DNA of 10,406 nucleotides from Phoronis ovalis. Lineage: Eukaryota > Phoronida > Phoronidae. This document shows, piece by piece, positions 1 to 7,979 of this stretch (positions are counted from its first letter, which is position 1; each line of letters opens with the position of its first letter). A model generated the notes under the pieces. The model saw only the letters and a list, made by a program, of their open reading frames with translations, was not told the DNA's origin and made no database searches. The translations under genes were made by a program, and so were the position numbers. The stretch covers positions 1-10,406 of the forward strand of contig JAOXYB010064001.1 in NCBI GenBank assembly GCA_028565635.1, read 5' to 3'.

Positions 1-61
1 TAAATTGGTCTGATCTGGCTGTACAAACTGCGGTCCCTATGATGATTCTTGTCATGCCACA
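1..61 (-). CDS. candidate partial exon at the window edge
   Basis: On the minus strand a good splice acceptor (a CTTAAC branch-like site, then TTGTTAATTGCAG) ends at 62, and the sequence from 61 down to the window edge is open. Read with two leading bases it gives WHDKNHHRDRSLYSQIRPI with no stop, the phase needed to follow the donor at 1525/1524. This segment is also richer in G+C than most of the window. Alternatives: another minus frame (GMTRIIIGTAV...) is open too, and on the plus strand a frame from position 3 runs to a TAA at 69-71 and could be the tail of an upstream gene. Twenty open codons is weak evidence. No family recognised. Confidence 0.25.
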
Positions 62-270
62 CTGCAATTAACAAACATTATAAGTTAAGCTCTTCATCTC
101 CACTTTGCATAAATGAAAAGCAAAGATGCAAACCACATCTGAGAGAGGTCAGATCATGGGCAAGTTTTGCACTTGGAAAGGCTCATGGCAAAAAGTTGCT
201 GTATTACATAATGACCTCCCACAGCTTCATGTTGAGACAGGTGTACCCAATTACAATTGCAAACAAATAA

Positions 271-1525
271 AAATATTATGAATTTCTTGTTTGAAATTTG
301 AGATAGCAATATGCACATTCATTATGTGAAAAGTTTAGAAATAAATTTTATGCAATCTTGATATAGTGCTTGGCAGTATTGCAATCTTTGCATTATTCTG
401 TATTACTCCACCACTGATGGATTCCCCATGAGATTTCTAAATTTACGATGGAATTACATGGAATTGCTTCTTTTACGGAAAATAATAATTTAATCAAGAC
501 CTACTGGGGCAATTCTTAGATGGTGCTACAAAGACTTGCAGAAACTTTGGTCCTACTAGTTCAACACCTGGACATGTACAAAGTTTCTGTAAATGCCTGT
601 AGTGCCATCTTGGAATTGCTTTTTGTTCAAAAGTTTGAAAAAACATAACTGCAGAATTTGTCAAAATTGTTGAATAATTTTAAGTTTTTCACTGTCAGAA
701 CTGGTTCCAATGAAACATTTTGCAATAGAATAAAATGACATAAATGTTTTATTACAATTGTATTTTGTGTTACTCTATACCAATAACATGAACTGTTTGC
801 TAAATCTTAGATTTCTAATTTTGTGCCCATCCCATACTATTCCTGTTTCTCACTTGATGTGATTGTATTTAGATACATAATTGCAGAAAGTATGAAAAAT
901 AGATGAAAGATATAAGAAATAGATATATAGAGCTGCCAGAATATAACATACAGTGAGGGGGTGTTCTCAAAATATTCGATGTCAAGCCAATGCCAAGTTC
1001 AAAGTTTACTCAGTTCCATATTTATTGCTTATTTTTACTTCAGTGAAACAATATTTTCATAAGAAATTTGTTCCAAACTCTATAGTTAATGTATAAAGCT
1101 GACTTGCATTTATTAAAAAAATATTTGGTAACATCAATTTCTTAACGTCTTCCAAGTTTTTTTTGGTTTCTTCATTGATTCAAAAGTGTGGAAATCCATT
1201 CCTGCTGTAAATGTTTTGGTTACAAAATGAAAGAAAATGAGTTAATATGATCCTATTGACTTTATCAGCATGATACTGTACACTATAGCAGTATGGCGAA
1301 GGACTTGCAGCTGTCTACAGATGGTTCTGTTGTATACTATATAGTATTTATAATTTATACATTTCCCAAGCTGTAATCTGAGGCATCCTTCCTGCTATAG
1401 AAGGAAAAAACATCCAAGGCACCATGCTGACTAGTCAATTTACAGACTTGAAAATACCAATTTTCTCCTTCTTAGCAAAAAAATCTTTACATCTTCTGTT
1501 TACACATTTGCCTGGTCACACTTAC
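271..1525. other. gene-free AT-rich stretch
   Basis: I see no supportable exon here. It contains the 111-nt hairpin at 509-619 (listed separately), a few stems of 6 to 7 bp (for example TCCTTC...GAAGGA near 1387-1406) and several A or T runs. If the minus-strand exon chain is real, most of this is the intron between 1526 and 61. Confidence 0.5.
509..619. repeat. long imperfect hairpin, 111 nt
   Basis: The two arms, 509-553 and 570-619, are reverse complements over about 40 base pairs. GCAATTC at 509-515 pairs with 613-619, AGATGG at 518-523 with 605-610, CTACA at 526-530 with 598-602, CAGAAACTTTG at 539-549 with 579-589, and GTCC at 550-553 with 570-573. There are a few G-T pairs, a three-base internal mismatch (531-533) and a five-base bulge (574-578). 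The terminal loop is about 16 nt. Single-stranded-looking sequence flanks both sides. The geometry fits a primary microRNA hairpin or a small foldback repeat. I do not recognise a known microRNA in either arm, and I see no flanking target-site duplication. Confidence 0.85.
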
Positions 1526-1591
1526 AGGTTATATTTAATACATTCCACTTGTTATGATAGACAGAACAAGATTCTAATTCTAAAAGTTGCG
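1526..1591 (-). CDS. candidate internal exon, 66 nt
   Basis: On the minus strand this 66-nt block lies between an acceptor (GCATGCATCTTCAG, exon begins at 1591) and a consensus donor (ACCT then GTAAGTG, exon ends at 1526). With two leading bases it reads 21 codons without a stop, starting QLLELESCSVYHNKW and ending VLNIT, with one base left over. Its incoming phase matches the donor at 1664 of the block at 1665-1825, and its outgoing phase fits the block at 1-61. The two splice sites are among the best in the window. I recognise no protein family. It could be a chance pairing of splice-like sites, since such sites occur often in AT-rich DNA. Confidence 0.33.
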
Positions 1592-1664
1592 CTGAAGATG
1601 CATGCATATATGTACCAAAAAAGTTTTTTTATTGCTAAACCAGATCTGGCATGTACAATTTTAC

Positions 1665-1825
1665 CCACCGGCACCACCAAGTCAAATACAGCACTGAACA
1701 AGTTCTGAACACTTAGTATAAGAGCCACACTAGACATACCATCCACCTACATAAATGCTAATATCAAGTCATGCAAAGCTGCTGAAGCTTTCATCTCTAT
1801 TTGATATTCGAGTTCACCCTCCAAT
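1665..1825 (-). pseudogene. candidate exon of 161 nt with one in-frame stop
   Basis: Minus strand. The acceptor is AAATGTTACAG (exon begins at 1825) and the donor is GGTGG then GTAAAATT (exon ends at 1665). With one leading base there are 53 codons, strongly protein-like: LEGELEYQIEMKASAALHDL, then ILAFM, a TAG stop at codon 26, then VDGMSSVALILSVQNLFSAV and FDLVVPV. It leaves one base, which joins the next block (1526-1591) in phase to make an alanine codon. The composition suggests amphipathic helices. The TAG may come from CAG, or it may mark a decayed gene, a sequencing error, or a wrong frame. ATG codons shortly after the stop give an alternative start. No family recognised. The codon texture is the best in the window, but the stop argues against an intact gene. 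Confidence 0.33.
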
Positions 1826-2001
1826 CTGTAACATTTAATTTATTAGCTGCCTTAATTGACTTTTGTTTTGGTCTTATAATTAAAAAAATCCTATGCCTGA
1901 ATCACATTAACCTTATGGCCAATAGGTCCGAATTAAAATTTCAAATTTTAATACATAGTGATCTTGTAGAGGCTGTCACTTCTGGTATGTTGACATTATA
2001 A

Positions 2002-3224
2002 AACAGTCAAAATTCAATTGTCTTGCCTAAATCAAATGAGGAAAAAGAAGTTTTAACAGCAGAGGCTTTTTGCAACGTGTATTTGAGCCACTTGAGCCAG
2101 GAAAGCTATGGGAATTTAAAAAATATCTTAATTTATAAGAAATAAACTGAATTTGAAATAATTTATGATTTGAAGACTACAGAGAAGTTATTCAAAATTG
2201 TGCCTCATTGTGCCCTCTTTTACTTTACATTATAGAACAAAATTAGCAAAGCCTGGATGTCAGAAATGTTTAGTTATAATTGCATTTTGATCGAGACAGT
2301 CATGGAAATTATGAAATATTCATCATCCTGTTCTCGTTTATTTCATTTAATTGTGTTCCTCAAGGCTATATACGACCAGACAGTTATATAGCATTTGGAG
2401 CCAGTTTTATTATTTTATGAAAAAATATATAAGAAATATAAAAACAATACTATATAATTGTAAGTACTTGGTCACTAATTAAGAGATCAATATTTCATGG
2501 CTTTCCTTAAAGAATGGATGGTTTCTTTTATGTTTTTTTAAGCATGCGATAAATAGTCTTGTAACATGTATAGATCAATGGAAATGTCTATAGCTCGATT
2601 AAATAAAAGTTTCTAATTGTTTTCAAAATTAGTAAGGATGAACTTTTGGGAATAATCAGATTATTCAACCTTAATACTTAATAGGATTGCTAATGCTATT
2701 TTGGGAAAAAAGTCGTGGAGTGATTGATTTTTTGTCTTGGGACATAGCCTGTGGGTAAAAGCTTTTATAGATTTTATAACTTTTGAAATGTGCAACAATA
2801 AGGCAAACAGAACTTTTGGGTCAGATCAAATAGAAACCTTGTTTAACGGGCGCAACTACTTCAAATTTTTGCGCTTTCACTTTTTTAATTTTTTAATAAG
2901 CCTTATTTACGAGCGTGACCATTTCAAAAAAACAAAAAGTTTTTATTTTATTAAACAAAAAGCCTGGCATACTTGGTTTTTAAAGGCTTCCACCCAGCAA
3001 ACAACTTTTTAAATTTAAAAAAAAAAACGCTTTGACACTGAATTTGTTAAGAATAAATACCTTATTCTGCAAATTTTGGAACGATGATATTGTCCAAATT
3101 GAATGAGATACAAAAAAATCTGTTTACAAATAATAATTTAATTATTTAGTGATAAAAATGCAGACATTTTTCAACTTTAAAGTTTTAAGAAAATATATGC
3201 ATAAAATACACCATTTTACATTGT
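2002..3224. other. gene-free stretch with a CG-richer patch
   Basis: This is mostly A/T-rich sequence without a supportable exon. An 8-bp stem (GCTATATA...TATATAGC, 2365-2392) is the only notable fold in the first part. The segment 2714-3029 is distinct, with seven CG dinucleotides, long T and A runs, and an open plus frame (2737-3012) without a convincing start or splice sites. Confidence 0.5.
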
Positions 3225-3327
3225 ATGGATGATCGGCCTAGTGATGAATATGAGAAACTGCAATTAGAAAAGCTTCTATTGCAGAAAACAGTTGTAAATG
3301 AAAATGAAAATTTAGATTACGCATATG
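3225..3327 (+). CDS. candidate first coding exon
   Basis: An ATG at 3225 opens 34 codons with clear coding texture, beginning MDDRPSDEYEKLQLEKLLLQ and ending NENENLDYAY, followed by one base and a possible donor (TATG then GTACCT) at 3328. The in-frame sequence upstream meets a TAA at 3186, so the ATG would be the true start. The product is acidic and leucine/glutamate-rich, as in an amphipathic helix or short coiled coil. The donor is weak. The block at 4069-4111 has the matching phase. The complementary strand is also open here but looks less protein-like. No family recognised. Confidence 0.22.
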
Positions 3328-3339
3328 GTACCTTTTGAC

Positions 3340-4060
3340 ATTTATTTAACATGACATGATCGACTTTTCTGTTTTGGTTTGCAATTCATTTGTCTAATTT
3401 TATTAGTTTAAACCACATTGCACAATCCCTGCATTGATTTGATGCACTGACAATGGATTAAAACTGTCTCAGAATACACTAGATTACATGCAACTATATA
3501 GAAATGCTCACTGCTTTGTACCTTTTGGGAATTCACTAAATTGAACATTCCTACTTAGCCACCTCTCCCCCTCTGGCGAATAATATATGGATATCTATAT
3601 CTACCTGAATTGAGTCTTTATACTAAGATGTCATATGGCTTGACAGTTTGATATCTTTGTTTTTGCAAATAATCCACTTGAGATGTATCTGTGTGCTTCA
3701 GTATACATTAATAATCAATTAATCTCTTGGCCAGAACCTTCTGTGAAATTCTTAGTATGATTAAAATTTGCTTAAGTTTTGACAGTTTTGTCTGTGACAC
3801 TGAGATGTATGGAGTCTGTGTGAGTTAATGTAAACCTTTCCAACTGTTTAGTTGTGTAAGAGATATGATATTATAGGCACTTGTTGTGGATTCTGCTGAT
3901 ATCAAATTTCAACCTTTGTTTTTAGATACACACTGACTTTTGCTTTCCCTGTTTGTTACATAACATACTTTTACAATTTCTTGTGCTGTCTCTCAATTCA
4001 TTTCTGTTTGAAATGAAGTTCTACTGTGTACAGATTTGTTTCAAAGGTTTTTAAATTTCA
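3340..4060. other. gene-free AT-rich stretch
   Basis: I see no exon, repeat or RNA gene that can be supported. If 3225-3327 and 4069-4111 are exons of one gene, this is the intron between them. Confidence 0.45.
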
Positions 4061-4068
4061 ATTTACAG

Positions 4069-4111
4069 AAAAACCTAAGAGAGAAAGGTTTCATTCATTT
4101 GTTATAATTAG
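4069..4111 (+). CDS. candidate short internal exon, 43 nt
   Basis: This block sits between an acceptor (AAATTTCAATTTACAG) and a consensus donor (TTAG then GTAAAA). The only frame open throughout has two leading bases, which is what the donor at 3328 would require; the junction codon is GAA, followed by KPKRERFHSFVII and two leftover bases. The other two frames contain stops. A 43-nt exon is short but not unusual in animals. The phase agreement is a one-in-three coincidence, so this is suggestive only. No family recognised. Confidence 0.18.
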
Positions 4112-4272
4112 GTAAAATAAAAAAAGTCTGAAATATCACCTGGGACTTTTAACTATATAATAGCAGTACTGTAATTTCCATAACTTTCATTTAAAATTTA
4201 TTTTCCTGCAGAAACATGGCATTCAAGAAAATCCATCTGATCAAACAGGAAAGTTTTTAGTTATTCTTAAAT

Positions 4273-4353
4273 CTTAAAATTTTATGAGAATTGAAACTAA
4301 TATTTAATTAAATCATACTTATAATTTTATGAGAATTGAAACTAATATTCAAT
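4273..4353. repeat. tandem duplication, two 36-bp copies 45 bp apart
   Basis: Positions 4273-4308 and 4318-4353 agree at 34 of 36 bases. They include a perfectly shared 27-bp core (4278-4304 and 4323-4349) containing TTTATGAGAATTGAAACTAA. Nine bases separate the copies. The near identity suggests a recent local duplication. I see no third copy nearby. Confidence 0.9.
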
Positions 4354-4359
4354 ATATTT

Positions 4360-5510
4360 GTTATAAAATTAGAAAGCAAATTTTTTTATGTGTTGAAATT
4401 AGACAGGTGCAGTTGTCTGTTGCTCAATTATGATATTATTTTGTGGTGTTGATATTTTATTCTCACTTGCTATCAAATGTGTCTCATGGTACATTTATTT
4501 CCTAATCAACTGGTAGAATTACAGTATTATGCTTTGAATTCTAAATTTGTCTGTATATTGTGAAATCATCATTTTTGCATCAAAACTTCTTTTGATTTTT
4601 TACTTTTGAACTCTTTTGATAGTTAGATATAAACCAGTTTTAGTGTATTATTCTAAAAACATCAATCAACTTCTTAAGTTAAGAGGCCTCCTCAAAGGCT
4701 CTCAAGCTTGTCTGCTGAAAGCAATATTTTTATCATTGATTTATTAAGTACATTTCTTTGGTACTTTATGCATGCACATTAATTGTGGAACAACTGGTAG
4801 AAATGAGATTCTGACAAAGGAGATTATCTTTAGGGCGAAAAAAATGTGTACTTTCATACATGTTTTCAATTCAAGTTTTATTTTAAATGTTATTAATTGT
4901 TCACTTTTGATTTAACCTATTCATGTGGGTATTGACAAGTGGAACTTCAATAATATCATTCAGTGAATGGTAGCCTTTGTTTAGGAGATGTTTATACATT
5001 GTTTAAATCAAGAGTTAAAATGAAACAAAACAAACAAATCTTAAAACTATCTCTGCAGTTCAACTAGAATAATAAGAGAAGATACCATACATATCAGTGC
5101 TTTTATGTATATACTTGACATTCTGTTGTCATGACAATACAGGGTCAATGAGAACATTTCTTGCCTTTAGCAAATACAAGATAACATATCCTTTTTTATA
5201 TTTTTATAAAACTAGCTATGGTGATGTTTGATAACAATATTTACAAAATGTTCCATAACTCAAGAGGGTACTTTTGAACATGATCAAAGACTTAAGAATA
5301 GGGTGTTCCAAAATTTTTAATTTTGTAAACTTAAGTGGTACTTGAACTGTGTATAGATTTTGTGCTAATTATCTGTTAATCTCTGCATCACATTCAAGTG
5401 GAAGACACATGATTCATACACAAAAGATTATGATTAAGGAGATAATCTGAAGCTGACTATGGTATCTGTCAAACACTGAACCCCCACCTTCTGTAAATAG
5501 TCATTACTAT
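4360..5510. other. gene-free AT-rich stretch
   Basis: No exon here has both good splice signals and a convincing frame. A segment near 4680-4790 is open in more than one frame but lacks a good acceptor. A perfect 12-bp palindrome, TTGTCATGACAA, lies near 5127-5138. Confidence 0.4.
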
Positions 5511-5526
5511 TATTTGTCACAGGCAG

Positions 5527-5622
5527 GACCTGCAAAAAATCAAAACTTTATGGTGTTCAAGATAAAGTTGAGTTTTGCCAAAGAAAGACCAGACACATTT
5601 GCGATGAAGATGATGCCATCTG
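5527..5622 (+). CDS. candidate internal exon, 96 nt
   Basis: A tandem acceptor (GTCACAGGCAG) precedes this block, and a weak donor (ATCTG then GTGTGT) follows it. With one leading base, the phase left by the donor at 4112, it reads 31 codons: TCKKSKLYGVQDKVEFCQRK followed by TRHICDEDDAI. It is cysteine- and charge-rich. A second frame is also open for 71 codons from 5514 to a stop at 5727, so the frame is uncertain. No family recognised. If it is part of the same gene as 3225 and 4069, other exons could still lie between them. Confidence 0.15.
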
Positions 5623-5827
5623 GTGTGTTAAATTTTTATAATGAAGTATTCTTAGTTTTCATGGAGTTTTTAGACATCACAGTTTTCTTGAAGTGCTGTT
5701 ATTGCTCAGTTATTTTCAATAGTGCATAATGATTATATTGCTGGCCTTTGTAACTTGTAAGATTTAGAGTAGGTCTGAAAATATTCAATCGATGTCCCTG
5801 ATACCCGGCTTTTCCTATTTATTTTAC

Positions 5828-5856
5828 CTCATAGCTACAAAAACGCATTGGAATAT
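5828..5856 (-). CDS. candidate microexon, 29 nt
   Basis: Minus strand. A very good acceptor (GTCCTTAACTCTACAG) and a donor (ATGAG then GTAAAA) bound 29 bases that read IFQCVFVAM with two bases left. That phase would join the block beginning at 1825. A second frame (IPMRFCSYE) is also open. Support comes from splice-site quality only. No function can be assigned. Confidence 0.12.
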
Positions 5857-6130
5857 CTGTAGAGTTAAGGACACTTTGAAAAGTTTTGCAATGATACCTT
5901 TCTATACAAAAACTCTATTTGCAATGGTCAATATAAGAGTGGAATGTTGTACTTAGGCAAAACTTTTTCACTGAATATAAAGGTAGCCTGTCCATCTATT
6001 TTATGTGATGAAAGAAATCAATCATTTGAATCGGTCTTTACATTTTAAACTGTATTTAACAGTCATTAAGCTAAGATCTGTGGTAGGTAAACATTACAGG
6101 AGCAGGTGATACTCACTGTGGCTATAACTT

Positions 6131-6160
6131 ATATCAAATCCATATTTTTAGATTTGGTAT
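6131..6160. repeat. short hairpin, 10-bp stem
   Basis: ATATCAAATC (6131-6140) pairs with GATTTGGTAT (6151-6160) with one G-T pair and a 10-nt loop. It is not followed by a T run and has no clear role. Confidence 0.6.
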
Positions 6161-6444
6161 TCGTGCACATTCATGTTACATATTTTACTCATAGAGCTAT
6201 GTGTGCAGCACAAGGATTATATGTGGTAATGCTTTTTTTACATATGGTATATATGCTTGAATTTATTTAATGATGCTATATAACTAACTATGTGGGAGTA
6301 AAGTTGTTTGTATTTATGATTCAAATGTGAGCTAGTTGGTTAAACTTAAAAGATAGGATCTGTTTTTGAAAGACATTATAATTTTTATCTATTAGAGGAA
6401 AGCAACAGTTATGAATTTTGGATCTCAAAATCTGTTTGTTTCTG

Positions 6445-6521
6445 GTTTCAGTTTTCAAGTGTTTGAAAAAATGTTTAAAATATTGACTTGAAAAAGAAGA
6501 GAAACACTTGAACACTGAAGT
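6445..6521. repeat. hairpin with a 20-bp stem and 37-nt loop
   Basis: Positions 6445-6464 pair with 6502-6521 with a single mismatch and two G-T pairs. The core TCAAGTGTTT (6455-6464) pairs perfectly with AAACACTTGA. The loop is A-rich. It overlaps an acceptor-like site (TTTCTGGTTTCAG, ending at 6451) and the start of the coding-like block at 6487. It could be a small inverted repeat, a structured RNA element, or chance. Confidence 0.75.
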
Positions 6522-6645
6522 GAAGTATGGCGGTTACCACCTTTCAAAGTTTATTTTGCCTCACAAATCTGAAGAGTACTTGACTTTCATGAGAGGACTG
6601 CAGTATAGCATTTTACTCCACCCTGCAAGTGTTGGTGATTACTAA
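6487..6645 (+). CDS. coding-like block ending in a stop
   Basis: A plus frame of 52 codons runs from just after a TGA (6484) to TAA at 6643. It begins LEKEEKHLNTEVKYGGYHLS and continues KFILPHKSEEYLTFMRGLQY, ending HPASVGDY. The codon texture is good and G+C is locally raised. The obvious acceptor at 6451 feeds a different frame (FQVFEKMFKILT, then stop), so using it would need a one-base shift. That leaves a frameshifted or decayed terminal exon, an indel error, or a shadow. On the minus strand the same region has its own exon-like block (acceptor ACACTTGCAG, donor GATTT then GTGAGG). No family recognised. Confidence 0.2.
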   Translation, partial: LEKEEKHLNTEVKYGGYHLSKFILPHKSEEYLTFMRGLQYSILLHPASVGDY

Positions 6646-6659
6646 CCTTGCTTTATATA

Positions 6660-7095
6660 TTTCATGTGTTCTATTCATTCTGTTGTACCTCTGAGTTTAC
6701 CCTGTTTATAAACAAATCCTGTTTGCCCATTAACTGAATATTATTTATATTAATTGTATTATTTAATGATACTCTGACTCTTTGTAACCTTTAGGATGGC
6801 TCCTTGATTTTAAAATTCATAGATTTGTCAATTTGAAAAAACAGGAAATGTTAGACACTACAATATCACAAACAAACAGGGCTGTTTGGTTATTGTCTAC
6901 CTACTGTAGATGTTTTACACTTGACTGTAAGAAAATAAATATACCTATTTAACTTTTTGTATGTTTAATTGATTTGAGATTGAGATTTATGACAGATTTA
7001 GTTGTTGATTAAACATTTTTATGGTGCAGTGATGCCTCTTGATAGGATTATAATATTAAATTTGTACTTGTCAGGTGGCTTAAATTTTGACTTAC
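6660..7095. other. gene-free AT-rich stretch
   Basis: I see no supportable exon or repeat in this interval. Confidence 0.45.
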
Positions 7096-7109
7096 CTGTT
7101 GGCATCTTC
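7096..7109 (-). CDS. candidate 14-nt microexon
   Basis: Minus strand. The acceptor AAATTTTTCACAG is followed by GAAGATGCCAACAG and then a full consensus donor GTAAGTC. The donor (CAG then GTAAGT) is one of the best in the window. All frames are open across 14 bases, so the phase is undetermined. If the acceptor is not used, the exon could extend upstream to about 7130 (LIKLNFSQEDAN). Support is from splice sites only. Confidence 0.14.
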
Positions 7110-7606
7110 CTGTGAAAAATTTAATTTAATCAGATTTTAAGTAATATTATTGTAAAATACAAAGGTAGGTTGGCATTACTATCTAAGATTTGGCTGTTGT
7201 GCAGGGGCTGTTGATTGTTGATAAAGATGATTTCTTTGCTGCATGAGGATAGGTTTAACTGCTGAGACTAAAGTTTTAGTATATACTAATTTGCATTTTT
7301 TTCTCAAAAACCTACAATAAAAGTAAAGAAAGTTTACCTCAAGCTGAAACTAATATATCAAGCGAAAAGTATTTTTAAAAATGAATAAATAATTTTGCGT
7401 GTTGAAGGTAGTAGTTTTTTATGAATTTAGTTATGAGACAGGCAGGGAGAGATGTATCAAGCCTGCATGGGCAATCCCTTGGTGTATACAAATAGACTGT
7501 CTGCATGTGCTTTTTTGAAGCTGCTGGTTGCCATCCAAATGTTCCCAGCATTCATGTTTAATTAAGGAACAATGATGCAGTGTTGCATGTGCTTACATGA
7601 TTCCAT

Positions 7607-7650
7607 CCCGGGGGGCTGGCAATATGAAGGAGGGTAAGCATGTTCTAACA
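7607..7650 (+). repeat. left terminal inverted repeat of the short transposon
   Basis: It begins CCCGGGGGGCTGG directly after the 9-bp target copy and runs to TTCTAACA. It mirrors 7923-7970. Confidence 0.85.
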
Positions 7651-7922
7651 AATATTGGCGTGAAATTTTTAGAGTTGTCTGTGCGCAATGCTATTTGAGT
7701 ATGTTTTTTGTCTAAAAATCACAAAAAGGGGTTGGTTTTTGGAGGTTTTGAGTCAAATCTGGGACTAAAATATATAACAAACCTCCAGACAATTTTATTA
7801 AACTTGGATGTAAAAACATGATGCTCAGCTCTGGTTCTGTAAAAACTTAAAAAGAAAAAACTTATTTTGTATTCTTCCCACCATCTTTCTTAGCACTCCA
7901 TAAGAGCTTTTTTAAAAAGCCA

Positions 7923-7970
7923 TGTTGGAACATGGGTACCCACTTTCATATTACCTGCCCCCTCCCCCGG
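7923..7970 (-). repeat. right terminal inverted repeat of the short transposon
   Basis: On the minus strand it begins CCGGGGGAGGGGGC and runs to TTCCAACA, mirroring the left end with a short G-rich insertion. The second target copy follows immediately at 7971. Confidence 0.85.
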
Positions 7971-7979
7971 TGATTCCAT

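Larger units (their letters stand above)
7598..7979. mobile_element. miniature inverted-repeat transposon with 9-bp target duplication
   Basis: The element spans 7607-7970 (364 bp) and is flanked on both sides by the identical 9-mer TGATTCCAT (7598-7606 and 7971-7979). Its ends are inverted repeats. The left end starts CCCGGGGGG, and the right end read on the minus strand starts CCGGGGG. The arms then share GC(A/T)GG(C/T)AATATGAA and ATGTTC(C/T)AACA, with 29 of 36 bases matching at 7615-7650 against 7958-7923. The right arm has about six extra bases near its tip. The interior has G/T-rich runs (near 7725-7750) and no reading frame, so it is non-autonomous. A 9-bp duplication fits Mutator-like elements and some 8-9-bp superfamilies. 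From memory, the G-rich ends resemble short repeats common in marine invertebrates; this is unverified. Confidence 0.88.

Noticed and set aside
36-145. Possible C/D box snoRNA (TGATGA near 40, CTGA near 140)
   Set aside because: The spacing is long, the terminal stem is weak, and there are no convincing internal boxes.
49-270. Open frame of 73 codons on the plus strand
   Set aside because: It has no ATG start at the 5' end, is preceded directly by TGA TGA, and shows no domain. An AATAAA-like string near its end is common in AT-rich DNA.
1380-1410. Small hairpin TCCTTC...GAAGGA
   Set aside because: A six-base-pair stem of this kind is expected by chance in a window of this size.
1424-1708. 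Plus-strand open frame of 94 codons
   Set aside because: It is antisense to the better minus-strand exon-like blocks and has no splice or start context. It is probably a shadow.
1801-2001. Plus-strand open frame with a donor-like GTATGT at its end
   Set aside because: The codons look fair near the end (LMANRSELKF...), but no good acceptor precedes them and the 5' part overlaps the minus-strand exon-like block.
2737-3012. Plus-strand open frame of 91 codons
   Set aside because: It has a non-ATG start, is biased to F and K codons from T and A runs, and has no recognised domain or splice sites. It is more likely repeat-derived sequence.
4212-4276. Short frame after a good acceptor (TTTTCCTGCAG)
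   Set aside because: It has no usable donor, and two different frames look equally plausible. It is too short to support.
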